Source: Acetobacterium woodii (GTDB lineage Bacteria; Bacillota; Clostridia; Eubacteriales; Eubacteriaceae). From it: DNA of 64,000 nt. Below, one piece after another: positions 1-8,615 of this stretch. The number at the start of each line of letters is the position of its first letter. The stretch's first letter is position 1. Where the stretch lies: NCBI GenBank assembly GCA_016213825.1, contig JACQZP010000026.1:62001-126000 (forward strand), in the 5' to 3' direction. The notes under the pieces are model-generated. The model did not search any database and was not told the origin of the DNA. It saw nothing but the letters and a program-made list of their open reading frames with translations. The position numbers were made by a program, and so were the translations under genes.

Positions 1-2
1 AG

Positions 3-413
3 CAAAATGAAGCCCTTATCTGTGCGGGTCTCCTGCATGATACCGTAGAAGATACCGATACCAGCCTGGAAACTATTCGCAACGAATTCGGTGATGAGGT
101 TGCCGATCTAGTGGCGTCTGATTCCGAAGACAAACGCTTACCCTGGGAAAAGCGCAAGCAGAATACCATTGATTTTCTAAAAAACGAGGCTACTCGGGAC
201 ATGCAGTTGCTGGCCTGTGCCGATAAACTGGCCAATCTCAGAAGCGTTAAAGAAGATTATGGCAAAATTGGCGATGATGTCTGGGATATTTTTGTCAGAG
301 GCAAAGAAAAACAAGCCTGGTATTATAAAGGTGTTCTGGATGCGCTGAAGCCGCTAAATGACTTGCCGATGTATCGGGAATTTGAGGCTTTAGTCCGGGA
401 AATTTTCGACTAA
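3..413 (+). CDS. HD-domain phosphohydrolase, RelA/SpoT-hydrolase-like, 5' end cut off
   Basis: The reading frame is open from the window edge, so the N-terminus, including the first metal-binding His of an HD fold, is missing. What remains starts with a GLLHDTVEDT segment and later has CADKLANL; both are typical of the (p)ppGpp hydrolase (SpoT/MESH1-like) HD family, where the HD residues bind Mn2+ and the ED pair is catalytic. No synthetase, TGS or ACT region follows, because the gene stops about 120 residues after the HD motif, so this is a small stand-alone hydrolase rather than a full RelA/SpoT. The in-frame ATG at 111 lies inside the domain and is not the start. A strong terminator follows. 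Substrate is inferred from family only; other nucleotides are possible. Confidence 0.8.
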   Translation, partial: QNEALICAGLLHDTVEDTDTSLETIRNEFGDEVADLVASDSEDKRLPWEKRKQNTIDFLKNEATRDMQLLACADKLANLRSVKEDYGKIGDDVWDIFVRGKEKQAWYYKGVLDALKPLNDLPMYREFEALVREIFD

Positions 414-434
414 TATAATAAGATTTTAATTTAT

Positions 435-470
435 AAAAACAGGATTCTGTAAATCGGAATCCTGTTTTTT
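435..470 (+). terminator. Intrinsic terminator after the HD-domain gene
   Basis: Inverted repeat AACAGGATTC / GAATCCTGTT with a short loop and a run of six T. It separates the HD gene from the pst operon. Confidence 0.9.
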
Positions 471-515
471 AAAATTCAGTTCTATTTAAATTCAACTTTC
501 CGCAAGATAATCTGA

Positions 516-543
516 TTTAACGCATTCTTAACAATCTCTTTAC
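516..543 (+). promoter_or_regulatory. Candidate Pho box (three 11-bp-spaced repeats) upstream of pstS
   Basis: TTTAAC (516-521), CTTAAC (527-532) and CTTTAC (538-543) recur with an exact 11-bp period, one helical turn. This matches the TTAACA-type direct repeats bound by PhoP/PhoB in Firmicutes. A possible -10 (TAAGAT, 576-581) lies downstream. A 6-bp hairpin AAAACC/GGTTTT with a T-run (550-569) sits between them. PhoP control is inferred. Confidence 0.7.
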
Positions 544-626
544 CTCCTCAAAACCTTTTGTGGTTTTTTATTTGGTAAGATAACCATGCAAACAACGAAA
601 ATTAAGGAAATTTGAAGGAGAAAAAA

Positions 627-1469
627 ATGTCTAAAAGTTTTAAAAATGTATTAGTAGCACTGCTGGTTGGTGCGACTGTGATGACCTTCGCAGGATGTAG
701 TTCATCAGGATCGACAACAAAGACTGCAGCTAAGGTTTCAGGCGAAATCAATGGTGGTGGATCAACATCGGTGCAAAAGATTATTGATGCCGCAGGATCT
801 GAGTTTACGGCTTTAAACCCAGATGTTAAATTTACCTACAGTGGTACTGGTTCTTCAGATGGTATCAAAGGAGCTACCGCAGGCACCTATTCATTTGGTT
901 GTTCATCCAGAGATTTAAAAGCCGAAGAAAAAGGAAATTTAACAGAACTTGTCTTTGCCTATGATGGTATCGCTTTAATTGTTAACCCGGCAAACAAAGT
1001 GACCAATCTTACCAAAGCGCAATTAACATCAATTTTCACTGGTGCAGTTACCAATTGGAGTGAAGTTGGTGGAGCAGATGCGCCAATTGTTGTTGTTTCT
1101 CGTGAAGATGGTTCAGGGACCAGAACTGCCATTGAAGAACTACTAGGATTCAGCGGAAAATTAAAGGCTGATGCAACTGTTAAAGAAGGTAACGGAAATG
1201 TTCAAACAACCATAGCAGGAAATGCCAATGCAATTGGTTATGTTTCCTTGACCTTTGTTGATAAAACAGTAACCGCCGTTAACGTGGATGGTGTTAAAGC
1301 GAGTGTTGACAATGTTCTAAATAAGAGCTATGCATTATCACGACCTTTCCTGGCTATCTATGACAAAACCAAAGCAGATCCAGCAACCTTGGCTTTCCTT
1401 GACTTCCTGATGAGTGCTGACGGTCAAAAAATTGTTACCGATGAAGGTGGAATCACAGTAACGAAGTAA
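627..1469 (+). CDS. pstS: Phosphate ABC transporter substrate-binding lipoprotein PstS
   Basis: High-affinity phosphate-binding component of the Pst transporter, anchored outside the membrane as a lipoprotein. The ATG at 627 has AAGGAG six bases upstream and gives a signal peptide ending in the lipobox TFAGC, with Cys24 as the lipidated residue; an upstream in-frame TTG at 612 is rejected because it would include the RBS. Phosphate-binding loops are recognisable: GGGSTSVQK near the mature N-terminus, GTGSSDGI, and SREDGSGTR in the middle. About 280 residues is normal for Firmicute PstS. It heads pstSCAB-phoU, and the hairpin right after it probably gives more PstS than permease mRNA, as is usual for this operon. 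Expected to be induced by phosphate limitation through the Pho box upstream. Confidence 0.97.
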   Translation: MSKSFKNVLVALLVGATVMTFAGCSSSGSTTKTAAKVSGEINGGGSTSVQKIIDAAGSEFTALNPDVKFTYSGTGSSDGIKGATAGTYSFGCSSRDLKAEEKGNLTELVFAYDGIALIVNPANKVTNLTKAQLTSIFTGAVTNWSEVGGADAPIVVVSREDGSGTRTAIEELLGFSGKLKADATVKEGNGNVQTTIAGNANAIGYVSLTFVDKTVTAVNVDGVKASVDNVLNKSYALSRPFLAIYDKTKADPATLAFLDFLMSADGQKIVTDEGGITVTK

Positions 1470-1487
1470 TTTTAAGAAAACAGAACC

Positions 1488-1513
1488 AGGCCCCCTTCGG
1501 GGGGCCTATTTTT
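1488..1513 (+). terminator. Hairpin between pstS and pstC (partial terminator)
   Basis: AGGCCCCC-TTC-GGGGGGCCT followed by a short T-run. Very GC-rich stem; probably attenuates read-through so that pstS mRNA is in excess, or stabilises the pstS 3' end. Confidence 0.85.
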
Positions 1514-1569
1514 GGGAAATTTACCTTCACGGTTAAATATGAATAGGAAGGTATAAAAAGGAGCTTTTT

Positions 1570-2451
1570 TTGGAAGCGATAAAACGTAAAAAAAGAAAAG
1601 AAAAAATAGTCGAAATCATTTTTCTCATCTGCGCTTCGGTAGCAGTTTTAAGTGTTTTAGCCATCACATTTTTTGTTTTTTATAATGGTCTGGCACCATT
1701 TGTAACAAATAGCTATCCACTCTGGAATTTTTTGAGCGGCGTCGAATGGCGGCCGGATTCAAATTTATATGGAATTTTTTACATGATCGTTGGTTCGGTT
1801 TTTGCAACCTTCGGAGCTATTTTGATTGGCGTTCCCATTGCCATTCTGACGGCTGTGTTTATTTCTGAAATGGCAAGTTCACGAATCGGAAAAGCAATTC
1901 GCTTTGCGGTTGAGTTATTGGCAGGGATTCCATCCGTTTTATATGGTATTTTTGGATTGGGAATCATTGTTCCATACGTGTTAAAAATATCACCTTTTGC
2001 TCAAGGCGAATCACTGTTGGCAACGATTTTTGTTTTGGCAATTATGATTTTACCAACCGTCGTCAGTATTGCAGAAACATCCATTGCGGCTGTTCCCAAA
2101 GAATATCGTGAGGGATCGTACGCATTGGGGGCATCTAAAGTTCAAACGATTTTTAGGGTAGTCTTGCCAGCTGGCCGATCTGGAATTATGACTGGCGTCA
2201 TCCTGGGGATTGGCCGGGCAATTGGTGAAACCATGGCGGTTATGCTTGTTTGTGGAAATCCAATTGCGGGGATACCAACCAGTATCTTTTCGCAAATTCG
2301 ACCACTGACAACCAATATCGCACTTGAAATGGGTTATGCTTCAGGTGTTCACCAACAACTGCTATATTCAACCGGCGTAATTTTGTTTATTTTTATTATG
2401 ATTATCAATTTTACTGTGAATAAATTAGTTAAGCAAAAGGTAGGCAGTTAA
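1570..2451 (+). CDS. pstC: Phosphate ABC transporter permease PstC
   Basis: Membrane-spanning permease of the Pst transporter, pairing with PstA to form the phosphate channel. 293 residues with about six transmembrane helices; the cytoplasmic EAA-type loop that contacts PstB is seen as EGSYALGASKVQTIFRVVLP. The start is a TTG preceded at a good distance by AAAAGGAG; no ATG fits as well. The N-terminus (EAIKRKKRKEK) is strongly positive, as expected for a cytoplasmic end before the first helix. The stop codon and the pstA start are separated by one base, pointing to translational coupling. Confidence 0.96.
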   Translation: MEAIKRKKRKEKIVEIIFLICASVAVLSVLAITFFVFYNGLAPFVTNSYPLWNFLSGVEWRPDSNLYGIFYMIVGSVFATFGAILIGVPIAILTAVFISEMASSRIGKAIRFAVELLAGIPSVLYGIFGLGIIVPYVLKISPFAQGESLLATIFVLAIMILPTVVSIAETSIAAVPKEYREGSYALGASKVQTIFRVVLPAGRSGIMTGVILGIGRAIGETMAVMLVCGNPIAGIPTSIFSQIRPLTTNIALEMGYASGVHQQLLYSTGVILFIFIMIINFTVNKLVKQKVGS

Positions 2452-2452
2452 G

Positions 2453-3658
2453 ATGAGCAGAAAAATAAAAGATAATATCGTCAAATCAATCATTTATCTG
2501 GCGACAGCGATTACCTTGAGCGTATTGCTTTTCATTCTGGGTTTTATTTTTGTCAAAGGGATTGGCTTGGTCAATTGGGATTTTTTAACAAGAGATTATA
2601 ATGAAAAGGTCTTTTACGCATTTACGCAGTCGGAAGAAATACCGATGAGTATCGACACTGATACGTTAAGTAAAAATACACCTTATGATGATCGGTACGA
2701 GACTTTGACTGAAGGACCAATTTATATTGAAAATATCGGAGCAGCAGTTTCCAAAATTTCATATAAGAATTATACCTCAGAAAAAGAACAGTTTGTAATC
2801 TCATACATTGAAAAAGGTTCCCCATTACTTAATGCGAAGGACTCAACAGGTGCAACAATTAATATAAAAACAGATTTTATTCTGGAAAGCATCAATGGTG
2901 AAAGCTTTGAAAATCTAACGTTGGATGAAGTGGTATCGATCATCAGCAGTCAATCCGGTGATCTCAAAATTAAGGTCGTCCAACCAGGTGGGGGAATCAA
3001 ATCAAATATTATTACGACCTTGTATATGGTCTTAATATCGCTGTTGGTTGCATTGCCAATTGGTATTTTTGGGGCGATTTATTTAACTGAATATGCAAAA
3101 CCGGGAAGAATTGTCAATATAATCCGTTTTGCGGCGGAAACTTTAGCGGGAATTCCTTCAATCGTTTTTGGTTTGTTCGGAATGGCGTTCTTTGTGGTCG
3201 CACTGAACTTACAAATTTCACTGATCTCCGGTAGTTTGACCGTAGCCATCATCTTGTTGCCGGTTATCATCCGAAGTACTGAAGAAGCCTTAAAAACAGT
3301 ACCCATGGCTTTCCGGGAAGGATCACTGGCGCTTGGAGCAACCAAGTTGCAAACCATCTTTAAAGTGGTACTACCATGTGCAGTTCCAGGGATTGCGACA
3401 GCGGTGTTGTTAAGTATCGGCCGGGTGGTTGGAGAATCAGCAGCGCTACTGCTAACGGCGGGAACCGTTTCACAAATTCCGGGAACGCTATTTTCACCTG
3501 GTAGCACCCTCACCGTGCAAGCTTATTATATCGCCAAAGAAGAAGGCAACATCGAATTGGCCTGTGCCATCGGGATTGTCATAATTGTAATTGTTATTGT
3601 GCTGAACATCTTGTCCCGTATCACTTCAGACAAGTTGGACGTCTTTAATAAAAAATGA
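2453..3658 (+). CDS. pstA: Phosphate ABC transporter permease PstA with extracytoplasmic PDZ-like insert
   Basis: Second permease of the Pst system. The family is usually 270-300 residues; this one is 401. The extra length lies between the first helix (about residues 12-38) and the second (about 184-210). Residues 50-180 are hydrophilic and hence probably outside the membrane. Their second half (about 114-177) reads like a PDZ domain: a strand, then ILESINGE, a helix ([11 protein letters not shown]) and a closing strand (LKIKVVQPG). The rest is ordinary PstA, including the EAA loop with [20 protein letters not shown]. The pstB start region overlaps the stop codon. The PDZ reading is by eye and needs a profile search; the PstA assignment is certain. 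Confidence 0.95.
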   Translation: MSRKIKDNIVKSIIYLATAITLSVLLFILGFIFVKGIGLVNWDFLTRDYNEKVFYAFTQSEEIPMSIDTDTLSKNTPYDDRYETLTEGPIYIENIGAAVSKISYKNYTSEKEQFVISYIEKGSPLLNAKDSTGATINIKTDFILESINGESFENLTLDEVVSIISSQSGDLKIKVVQPGGGIKSNIITTLYMVLISLLVALPIGIFGAIYLTEYAKPGRIVNIIRFAAETLAGIPSIVFGLFGMAFFVVALNLQISLISGSLTVAIILLPVIIRSTEEALKTVPMAFREGSLALGATKLQTIFKVVLPCAVPGIATAVLLSIGRVVGESAALLLTAGTVSQIPGTLFSPGSTLTVQAYYIAKEEGNIELACAIGIVIIVIVIVLNILSRITSDKLDVFNKK

Positions 3659-3666
3659 GGAGTAAT

Positions 3667-4425
3667 ATGGACAAAAAAATTAAGTTTAATACCAAAAATC
3701 TGGATTTGTTTTACGGCGATTTTCAAGCCCTTAAATCAATCAATATGGAAATTGGTGAAAAGGAGGTTACTGCTTTTATCGGACCATCCGGCTGCGGTAA
3801 ATCAACCTTCTTACGCTGTCTCAACCGGATGAATGATCTCATTGATGGGGTTACGATCAAAGGTGAAATCCTCTTTGACGAGAAAGACATCAACGGTGAT
3901 ATTGATGTCATCAATCTGCGAACTCGGGTAGGGATGGTTTTTCAAAAACCAAATCCCTTTCCCATGAGTATTTATGAAAACATTGCCTATGGCCCCAAAT
4001 GTCAGGGAATGAAAGACAAAACCCAACTGGATACCCTTGTCAAAGAGAGCCTAGTAAAAGCGGCACTTTGGGAAGAAGTCAAGGATCGCTTAAATAAATC
4101 AGCATTAGGATTATCCGGTGGTCAACAGCAACGACTTTGTATCGCCCGGACCATTGCCATGAATCCGGAAGTTATTCTGATGGATGAACCAACTTCAGCG
4201 CTGGACCCTATTGCGACGGCGAAAATTGAGGATTTGATGTCAAGTTTAAAAAAGGACTTTACCATCATTATTGTGACTCATTCTATGCAGCAAGCGGGGC
4301 GAATTTCTGATAAAACGGCTTTCTTTCTGATGGGAGAGGTGATTGAATTTAACGAAACACCCATTATTTTCACAAATCCCAATGACAAACGGACAGAGGA
4401 TTACATTACGGGACGTTTTGGTTGA
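3667..4425 (+). CDS. pstB: Phosphate ABC transporter ATP-binding protein PstB
   Basis: Cytoplasmic ATPase that powers PstCA. It has Walker A (GPSGCGKST, residues 39-47), the ABC signature LSGGQQQR, Walker B ([12 protein letters not shown]) and the switch His in VTHSM. The start at 3667 is preferred over the ATG at 3655, which overlaps the pstA stop: GAGGAG (3657-3662) then serves as the RBS, and the protein has the usual length of about 252 residues. A Gln-loop segment [11 protein letters not shown] is typical of PstB. Confidence 0.97.
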   Translation: MDKKIKFNTKNLDLFYGDFQALKSINMEIGEKEVTAFIGPSGCGKSTFLRCLNRMNDLIDGVTIKGEILFDEKDINGDIDVINLRTRVGMVFQKPNPFPMSIYENIAYGPKCQGMKDKTQLDTLVKESLVKAALWEEVKDRLNKSALGLSGGQQQRLCIARTIAMNPEVILMDEPTSALDPIATAKIEDLMSSLKKDFTIIIVTHSMQQAGRISDKTAFFLMGEVIEFNETPIIFTNPNDKRTEDYITGRFG

Positions 4426-4477
4426 TAATAATAGGGAAATAGATTATGGATGTTTTGTTGATAAGGAGATATAAATA

Positions 4478-5188
4478 ATGCGAGTAGAGTTTAACGAAGA
4501 ATTAAGAATGATCAAAGACGAAATCTTGCTGATGTCAGCATTGACCGAGAAAATGTTGTCTGACTCTGTTTTAGCGCTGAAAAGCAAAGATAATGAGTTG
4601 GCAAAAGCAGTGATTGAACGGGATGATTTGGTAGATGCCAAAGAAATCGAACTTCAGCTGATTGTCAGTAAGGTGATTGCAACACAGGGACCGGTGGCGA
4701 CCGATTTGCGACGATTGGCAGCGACTTATAAAATTATCACTAATCTGGAACGAATTGCCGATTTAGCAGTGAATATTTCAAAACGGGTGTTGGAATTATC
4801 AGATGTGGTCTATATGAAACGACTGGTTGATATTCCCCGGGCTTGCGAATTGGCTCAAAAATTGCTAAAGCTGGCGATTCAGGCCTTTGTTCACGAAGAT
4901 ATCAGTCGATTACGAGAAGTGGTGGATCTAGAGGATGAGATTGACGCCCTGAACATACAAATTCACCATGACTGTCTGGCGTACATGATCGATAATACTA
5001 AAAATATCCATCAGGGATCCGTTTTCATTTTTGTGGGCAGTTATCTGGAACGGATCGGCGATCATGCCACTAATATTTTTGAAACAGTTTTCTACATTGT
5101 TACCGGCGATTATATTGATTTCAATGATCTGGATGAAGAAATAATCAGTCAAACACTGGCGCTACAGAAGAAGATCGATAGTATTTAA
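4478..5188 (+). CDS. phoU: Phosphate signalling / transport regulator PhoU
   Basis: Two three-helix bundles, each with a metal-binding signature: ERIADLAVNI in the first half and ERIGDHATNI in the second. PhoU binds metal clusters, contacts PstB and the PhoR sensor kinase, and keeps the Pho regulon off when phosphate is plentiful. 236 residues, slightly longer than the usual 215-225. It is the last gene of the operon and is followed by a strong terminator. RBS AAGGAG lies just upstream of the ATG. No phoR/phoP genes are in this window, so the two-component system must lie elsewhere. Confidence 0.95.
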   Translation: MRVEFNEELRMIKDEILLMSALTEKMLSDSVLALKSKDNELAKAVIERDDLVDAKEIELQLIVSKVIATQGPVATDLRRLAATYKIITNLERIADLAVNISKRVLELSDVVYMKRLVDIPRACELAQKLLKLAIQAFVHEDISRLREVVDLEDEIDALNIQIHHDCLAYMIDNTKNIHQGSVFIFVGSYLERIGDHATNIFETVFYIVTGDYIDFNDLDEEIISQTLALQKKIDSI

Positions 5189-5203
5189 ATAAACTACCTG
5201 ATT

Positions 5204-5240
5204 AACAAAGCCAAAGAAATTTCTGAGGCTTTGTTTTTTT
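5204..5240 (+). terminator. Intrinsic terminator of the pst operon
   Basis: AACAAAGCC / GGCTTTGTT stem followed by seven T. Confidence 0.9.
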
Positions 5241-5551
5241 ATGTGAAATTAATAAAAGTAGCGAGATGAGGAATGGTAGCAACGGATTGTCGCGAATGCA
5301 TCGTGCCGGGATAAAACAAGGATTGTTGTTTTTAAAGGTTAAGTAATGCAAAGCAAAGTGTCCGCCAGCAAAGGCAAAAGATAATAAATAGGCAGGTGCT
5401 ATTTTGGATAAAAGTGTGGTATATTTATATTAAATTCATTATAATTTATAAATACAGGAAATCGTTGCGCATTAATGAAGATAACCAAATGAAATAAAAA
5501 AGTGAAGCATCAGCAAAAGAATGGTAAGTCGTAATAAGAGAGGAAATCAAA
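5241..5551. other. Intergenic region upstream of the REC-GGDEF gene
   Basis: No ORF with codon-like structure was recognised. The last 150 bases are very A/T-rich and presumably hold the promoter; AGAGG just before 5552 is the RBS. No known riboswitch pattern was spotted. Confidence 0.5.
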
Positions 5552-7423
5552 ATGAATACGGACACAATTCAGCGCATTCTGATAGTCAGCAAGGCAGTCG
5601 AAAAGATTGAAAATTTAGTTGATCGTTTAAGAGTGAAATATACAGTGCTTTTTGCTGTTGATGAAAAAACGACGCTTGAACTATCTGATTTGGAACAGCC
5701 TGGTTTAATTCTCATTGATCTGCAGCTGCCAGAAATGAAAGACTACTCCATTTGTAAACAACTCAAGATGAAAGAACAAACTCAGCATATACCAGTGATG
5801 ATTTTTTCAGAGCGAAACGAAGTTGACATTCAAGTGAAAAGTCTGGTTTCCGGTGCGGTTGATTATTTAGTGCTGCCATTTAATGACAATGTTGTGCTGG
5901 CTAAAATCGATAATCAGTTAGCGAGATATTGTGTAATTAAGAATTTCGAAAATGAAATAAAAGATAAGCAATGTATTAATAAAATAATCCTTGAAAATGA
6001 AGCCCGGTTATTGAAAATAGTTGATATTCTGCAGCACCCTTCGGAAACCATTCAAGAATTCCTGGACTACGCCCTTAAGCAGGCCATTGAATTAACGAAT
6101 AGCAAAATCGGCTATATTTATCATTACAATGAAGAATATCAAGAATTTATTCTTAACACCTGGTCTGAAGAAGTTATGCAAGCGTGTAAAATAGAAAAGA
6201 TGCAAACAACCTATAAATTGGATAAAACTGGAATCTGGGGTGAAGCAGTTCGACAACGTCGACCGATTGTGCTGAATGATTTTAAGGCGAAAAATCCATT
6301 AAAAAAGGGTTGTCCAGAAGGTCATGTTCAACTGACTAAATTCTTAACCGTTCCCATTTTTAAAAATGAAGAAATTGTTAGCGTAGTCGGGTTGGCCAAT
6401 AAAGAAACAGATTATGATGAAACAGATATTCTTAAGATTACACTTTTGATGGAAGCTGTCTGGACCGTAACAGAGAGCAAAAAAGCAGAAGAAGCGCTTC
6501 GGGCAAGTGAAGAAAAACTGCAAACCATTATTGAAACATCACCGGATGGGATTGCCATTTCAACAATGGACGGAATGGTCGAATTTGTTACGGCAAAAAC
6601 TGTTTCAATGTGGGGATATGATTCAGCAGATGAGCTGATTGGCAGAAATATTATGGAGTTTGTTCATGAAAGCTATCATGAAAAGGCGATCTATTTCATT
6701 ACTGAAATGATCAACGGCCATTTAACCGGAGCCGCAGAATATTTGATGGTACGAAAAGATGGCAGTCAATTTTTTTGTGAAACCAATGCCAATATCCTCC
6801 GGGATAAAGATAAAAACGCAATCGGGGTTCTTCATATTGAACGCGATATTACTGAGCGTAAAGAATTGGAAAATGAATTGAAGGATTTGGCCATTAAAGA
6901 TCAGCTTACCGGACTTTATAATCGTCGCAAAATTGATGAGGTTCTCATGAAAGAGAAGCAGCAGGCTGGTCTTAGTAAACAAAATCTTGCTATTATTATG
7001 GCGGACATTGATATGTTCAAGTTGGTTAACGATCAACATGGACATTTGGTGGGGGATACGGTATTAATTGCGGTCACAAAAATTTTAAGTCAGGGTGTCC
7101 GAAAAACTGATATTGTCGGACGCTGGGGTGGCGAAGAATTTATGATTGTCTGTCCGGATACTGATCTGGTAGGGGCAACAGTACTGGCAGAAAAACTCAG
7201 GGAAATGGTAGCGGCTCGGGATTTTGAAGTGATTGGGAAGAAAACGTGTTCATTCGGTGTTGCTCAGTTGCGAAAAGAAGAAACCATTGATGAATTATTG
7301 CTTCGGTCCGATCTGGCTTTATATCGGGCTAAAGAACGGGGCAGAAATCGAGTGGAAACAGAGATCCGCAAAGATAGACCAATCAAACGAATGAATTCTT
7401 TACAAAAGAAAACAAGGGGTTAA
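5552..7423 (+). CDS. Response-regulator diguanylate cyclase (REC-GAF-PAS-GGDEF)
   Basis: Soluble multidomain signalling protein of 623 residues. Residues 1-125 form a receiver domain with the phospho-acceptor Asp56 (ILIDLQLP) and a Lys-position segment VLPFND in which the usual KP is LP, so the conserved Lys is missing. About 150-310 is a GAF domain, about 325-445 a PAS domain, and 455-610 a GGDEF domain. The active site is intact (GGEEF, 526-530) and the allosteric I-site RKTD (517-520) sits exactly five residues before it, so it should make c-di-GMP and be feedback-inhibited. No adjacent histidine kinase. The absent receiver Lys suggests that phosphorylation control may be altered. Confidence 0.93.
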   Translation: MNTDTIQRILIVSKAVEKIENLVDRLRVKYTVLFAVDEKTTLELSDLEQPGLILIDLQLPEMKDYSICKQLKMKEQTQHIPVMIFSERNEVDIQVKSLVSGAVDYLVLPFNDNVVLAKIDNQLARYCVIKNFENEIKDKQCINKIILENEARLLKIVDILQHPSETIQEFLDYALKQAIELTNSKIGYIYHYNEEYQEFILNTWSEEVMQACKIEKMQTTYKLDKTGIWGEAVRQRRPIVLNDFKAKNPLKKGCPEGHVQLTKFLTVPIFKNEEIVSVVGLANKETDYDETDILKITLLMEAVWTVTESKKAEEALRASEEKLQTIIETSPDGIAISTMDGMVEFVTAKTVSMWGYDSADELIGRNIMEFVHESYHEKAIYFITEMINGHLTGAAEYLMVRKDGSQFFCETNANILRDKDKNAIGVLHIERDITERKELENELKDLAIKDQLTGLYNRRKIDEVLMKEKQQAGLSKQNLAIIMADIDMFKLVNDQHGHLVGDTVLIAVTKILSQGVRKTDIVGRWGGEEFMIVCPDTDLVGATVLAEKLREMVAARDFEVIGKKTCSFGVAQLRKEETIDELLLRSDLALYRAKERGRNRVETEIRKDRPIKRMNSLQKKTRG

Positions 7424-7441
7424 CAAACCCCTTGCACATGT

Positions 7442-7672
7442 TTAGAGACCACGATTATTAATTTCTTCATCACATTTGGCGATGAATTCTTTAAGTTTTT
7501 TTGATTCAGAATCGAATTCTTCCATTTGAGCTACAATTTTACCACTGGATACATGCATGCCGGATTGCTTAAAGATAAAGCTACGTTCATTTTCAATATC
7601 CGCCAAATCTTCTTTCAATTTTGCCAGTTTATTCTTGAGTTCAACATCACTTAATTTACTTAATTCTTCCAT
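7442..7672 (-). CDS. Small coiled-coil protein, function unknown
   Basis: 76 residues, highly charged, almost entirely predicted helix (KLSDVELKNKLAKLKEDL, then KKLKEFIAKCDEEINN). No signal peptide or membrane segment. AGGAG lies just upstream of the ATG on the minus strand, supporting a real gene. It is convergent with the diguanylate cyclase gene, with only about 18 bases between their ends. I do not recognise the family. Confidence 0.7.
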   Translation of the reverse strand: MEELSKLSDVELKNKLAKLKEDLADIENERSFIFKQSGMHVSSGKIVAQMEEFDSESKKLKEFIAKCDEEINNRGL

Positions 7673-8005
7673 TTTTTTCTCCTGTTATTTAAAATGATTC
7701 TTTTTTTAAAGTATAACACGGTTACTTTATGAATGCAACCGATTAAACAATTGGTGTTCAGGCTGATTTAATTTAAAATCACAGATGAAATCTTTCGCTT
7801 TTTTATTGAACTGACGTTATAATAAGATAATAGAAGGGGAGATGATATCGTCTATAATTGGTCAATATTAAACCGAACTGGTAATATTGATCAGCAATTG
7901 TCTCAATGGTTTGGTATTTCTCGTATTTGGCAAAAAATAATAGCTGAAACCGAGTTGAGGATGTTCCAAAGAGGCTTCTATATTTAATTTGAAACGGAGG
8001 ATAGC
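7673..8005. other. Intergenic region with a short open frame lacking a start
   Basis: Between about 7832 and 7987 one frame is open and reads like a protein (segments YNWSILNRTGNIDQQLS and WFGISRIWQKII) ending in a stop before the next RBS. No ATG, GTG or TTG with an RBS was found. It may be a decayed N-terminal fragment (a RecJ-type N-terminus looks vaguely similar) or chance. Confidence 0.35.
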
Positions 8006-8290
8006 ATGGAAACTATTCATGAAAGTAAAAATAAATTCTACATGGGGGCCAATGAAGAGGAACCGATTGGCTTATTAAATTATCATATTGAAAATGATGT
8101 GTTTATTATTGAGCATGTCTATGTGACCAAAGAACTCAGAGGGCAGGAACTTGGCGTTAAGCTGGTGGAAAAGGCGGCGGTATTCGCCAGAGAAAACCAC
8201 TTGAGCATTATATCTTATTGCTCCTACGCTGAAAAGGTGTTAACAGAAAATCCCGTTTATCATGATGTTTTTTTTGTCTGTAATGACTAA
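8006..8290 (+). CDS. Small GNAT-type N-acetyltransferase (YjdJ-like)
   Basis: 94 residues matching the short single-domain GNAT proteins of the YjdJ/COG2388 group: a strand with EEPIGLLNYHIEND, the central strand IIEHVYVTKELRGQELG (an acetyl-CoA pyrophosphate loop like RGQELGVKL), a helix VEKAAVFARENH and a final strand with a conserved CSYAEK segment. The substrate is unknown for this family. AACGGAGG is the RBS. It is a single-gene unit with a terminator about 75 bases after the stop. Confidence 0.85.
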   Translation: METIHESKNKFYMGANEEEPIGLLNYHIENDVFIIEHVYVTKELRGQELGVKLVEKAAVFARENHLSIISYCSYAEKVLTENPVYHDVFFVCND

Positions 8291-8363
8291 TTCAGAGTCA
8301 AATATGAGGTCTCAATCGAGATATTGTTTAGCGAGATAACCAAAGTGCAAAGATGCAAATATA

Positions 8364-8395
8364 AAAAGACAGGTATTTTACCTGTCTTTTTATAT
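8364..8395 (+). terminator. Intrinsic terminator after the GNAT gene
   Basis: AAAAAGACAGGTA / TACCTGTCTTTTT, a nearly perfect symmetrical hairpin that could act in both directions. Confidence 0.9.
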
Positions 8396-8615
8396 TTAGA
8401 CCATTGTCTTTTATAGGCCTAAAGCTTATCATGGGAAAATATCGAAAAAATAACAATAAATAATGGGAACTCAGGTAAAAACGTTTATCAGTTATCCAAT
8501 AGTGGTATATTAATACCGCTAGTTTGTTTAGCTAATCATCAATAAAAATACTTCGTGAACCAATGAAGGTTGAGCGAAGCTATATTATAGAATCAGGAAA
8601 AGGAAGGAGAAATAC

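Noticed and set aside
8400-8615. c-di-GMP riboswitch upstream of the MCP or other c-di-GMP-related genes
   Set aside because: No GEMM core pattern was found here or before the MCP at 62543.
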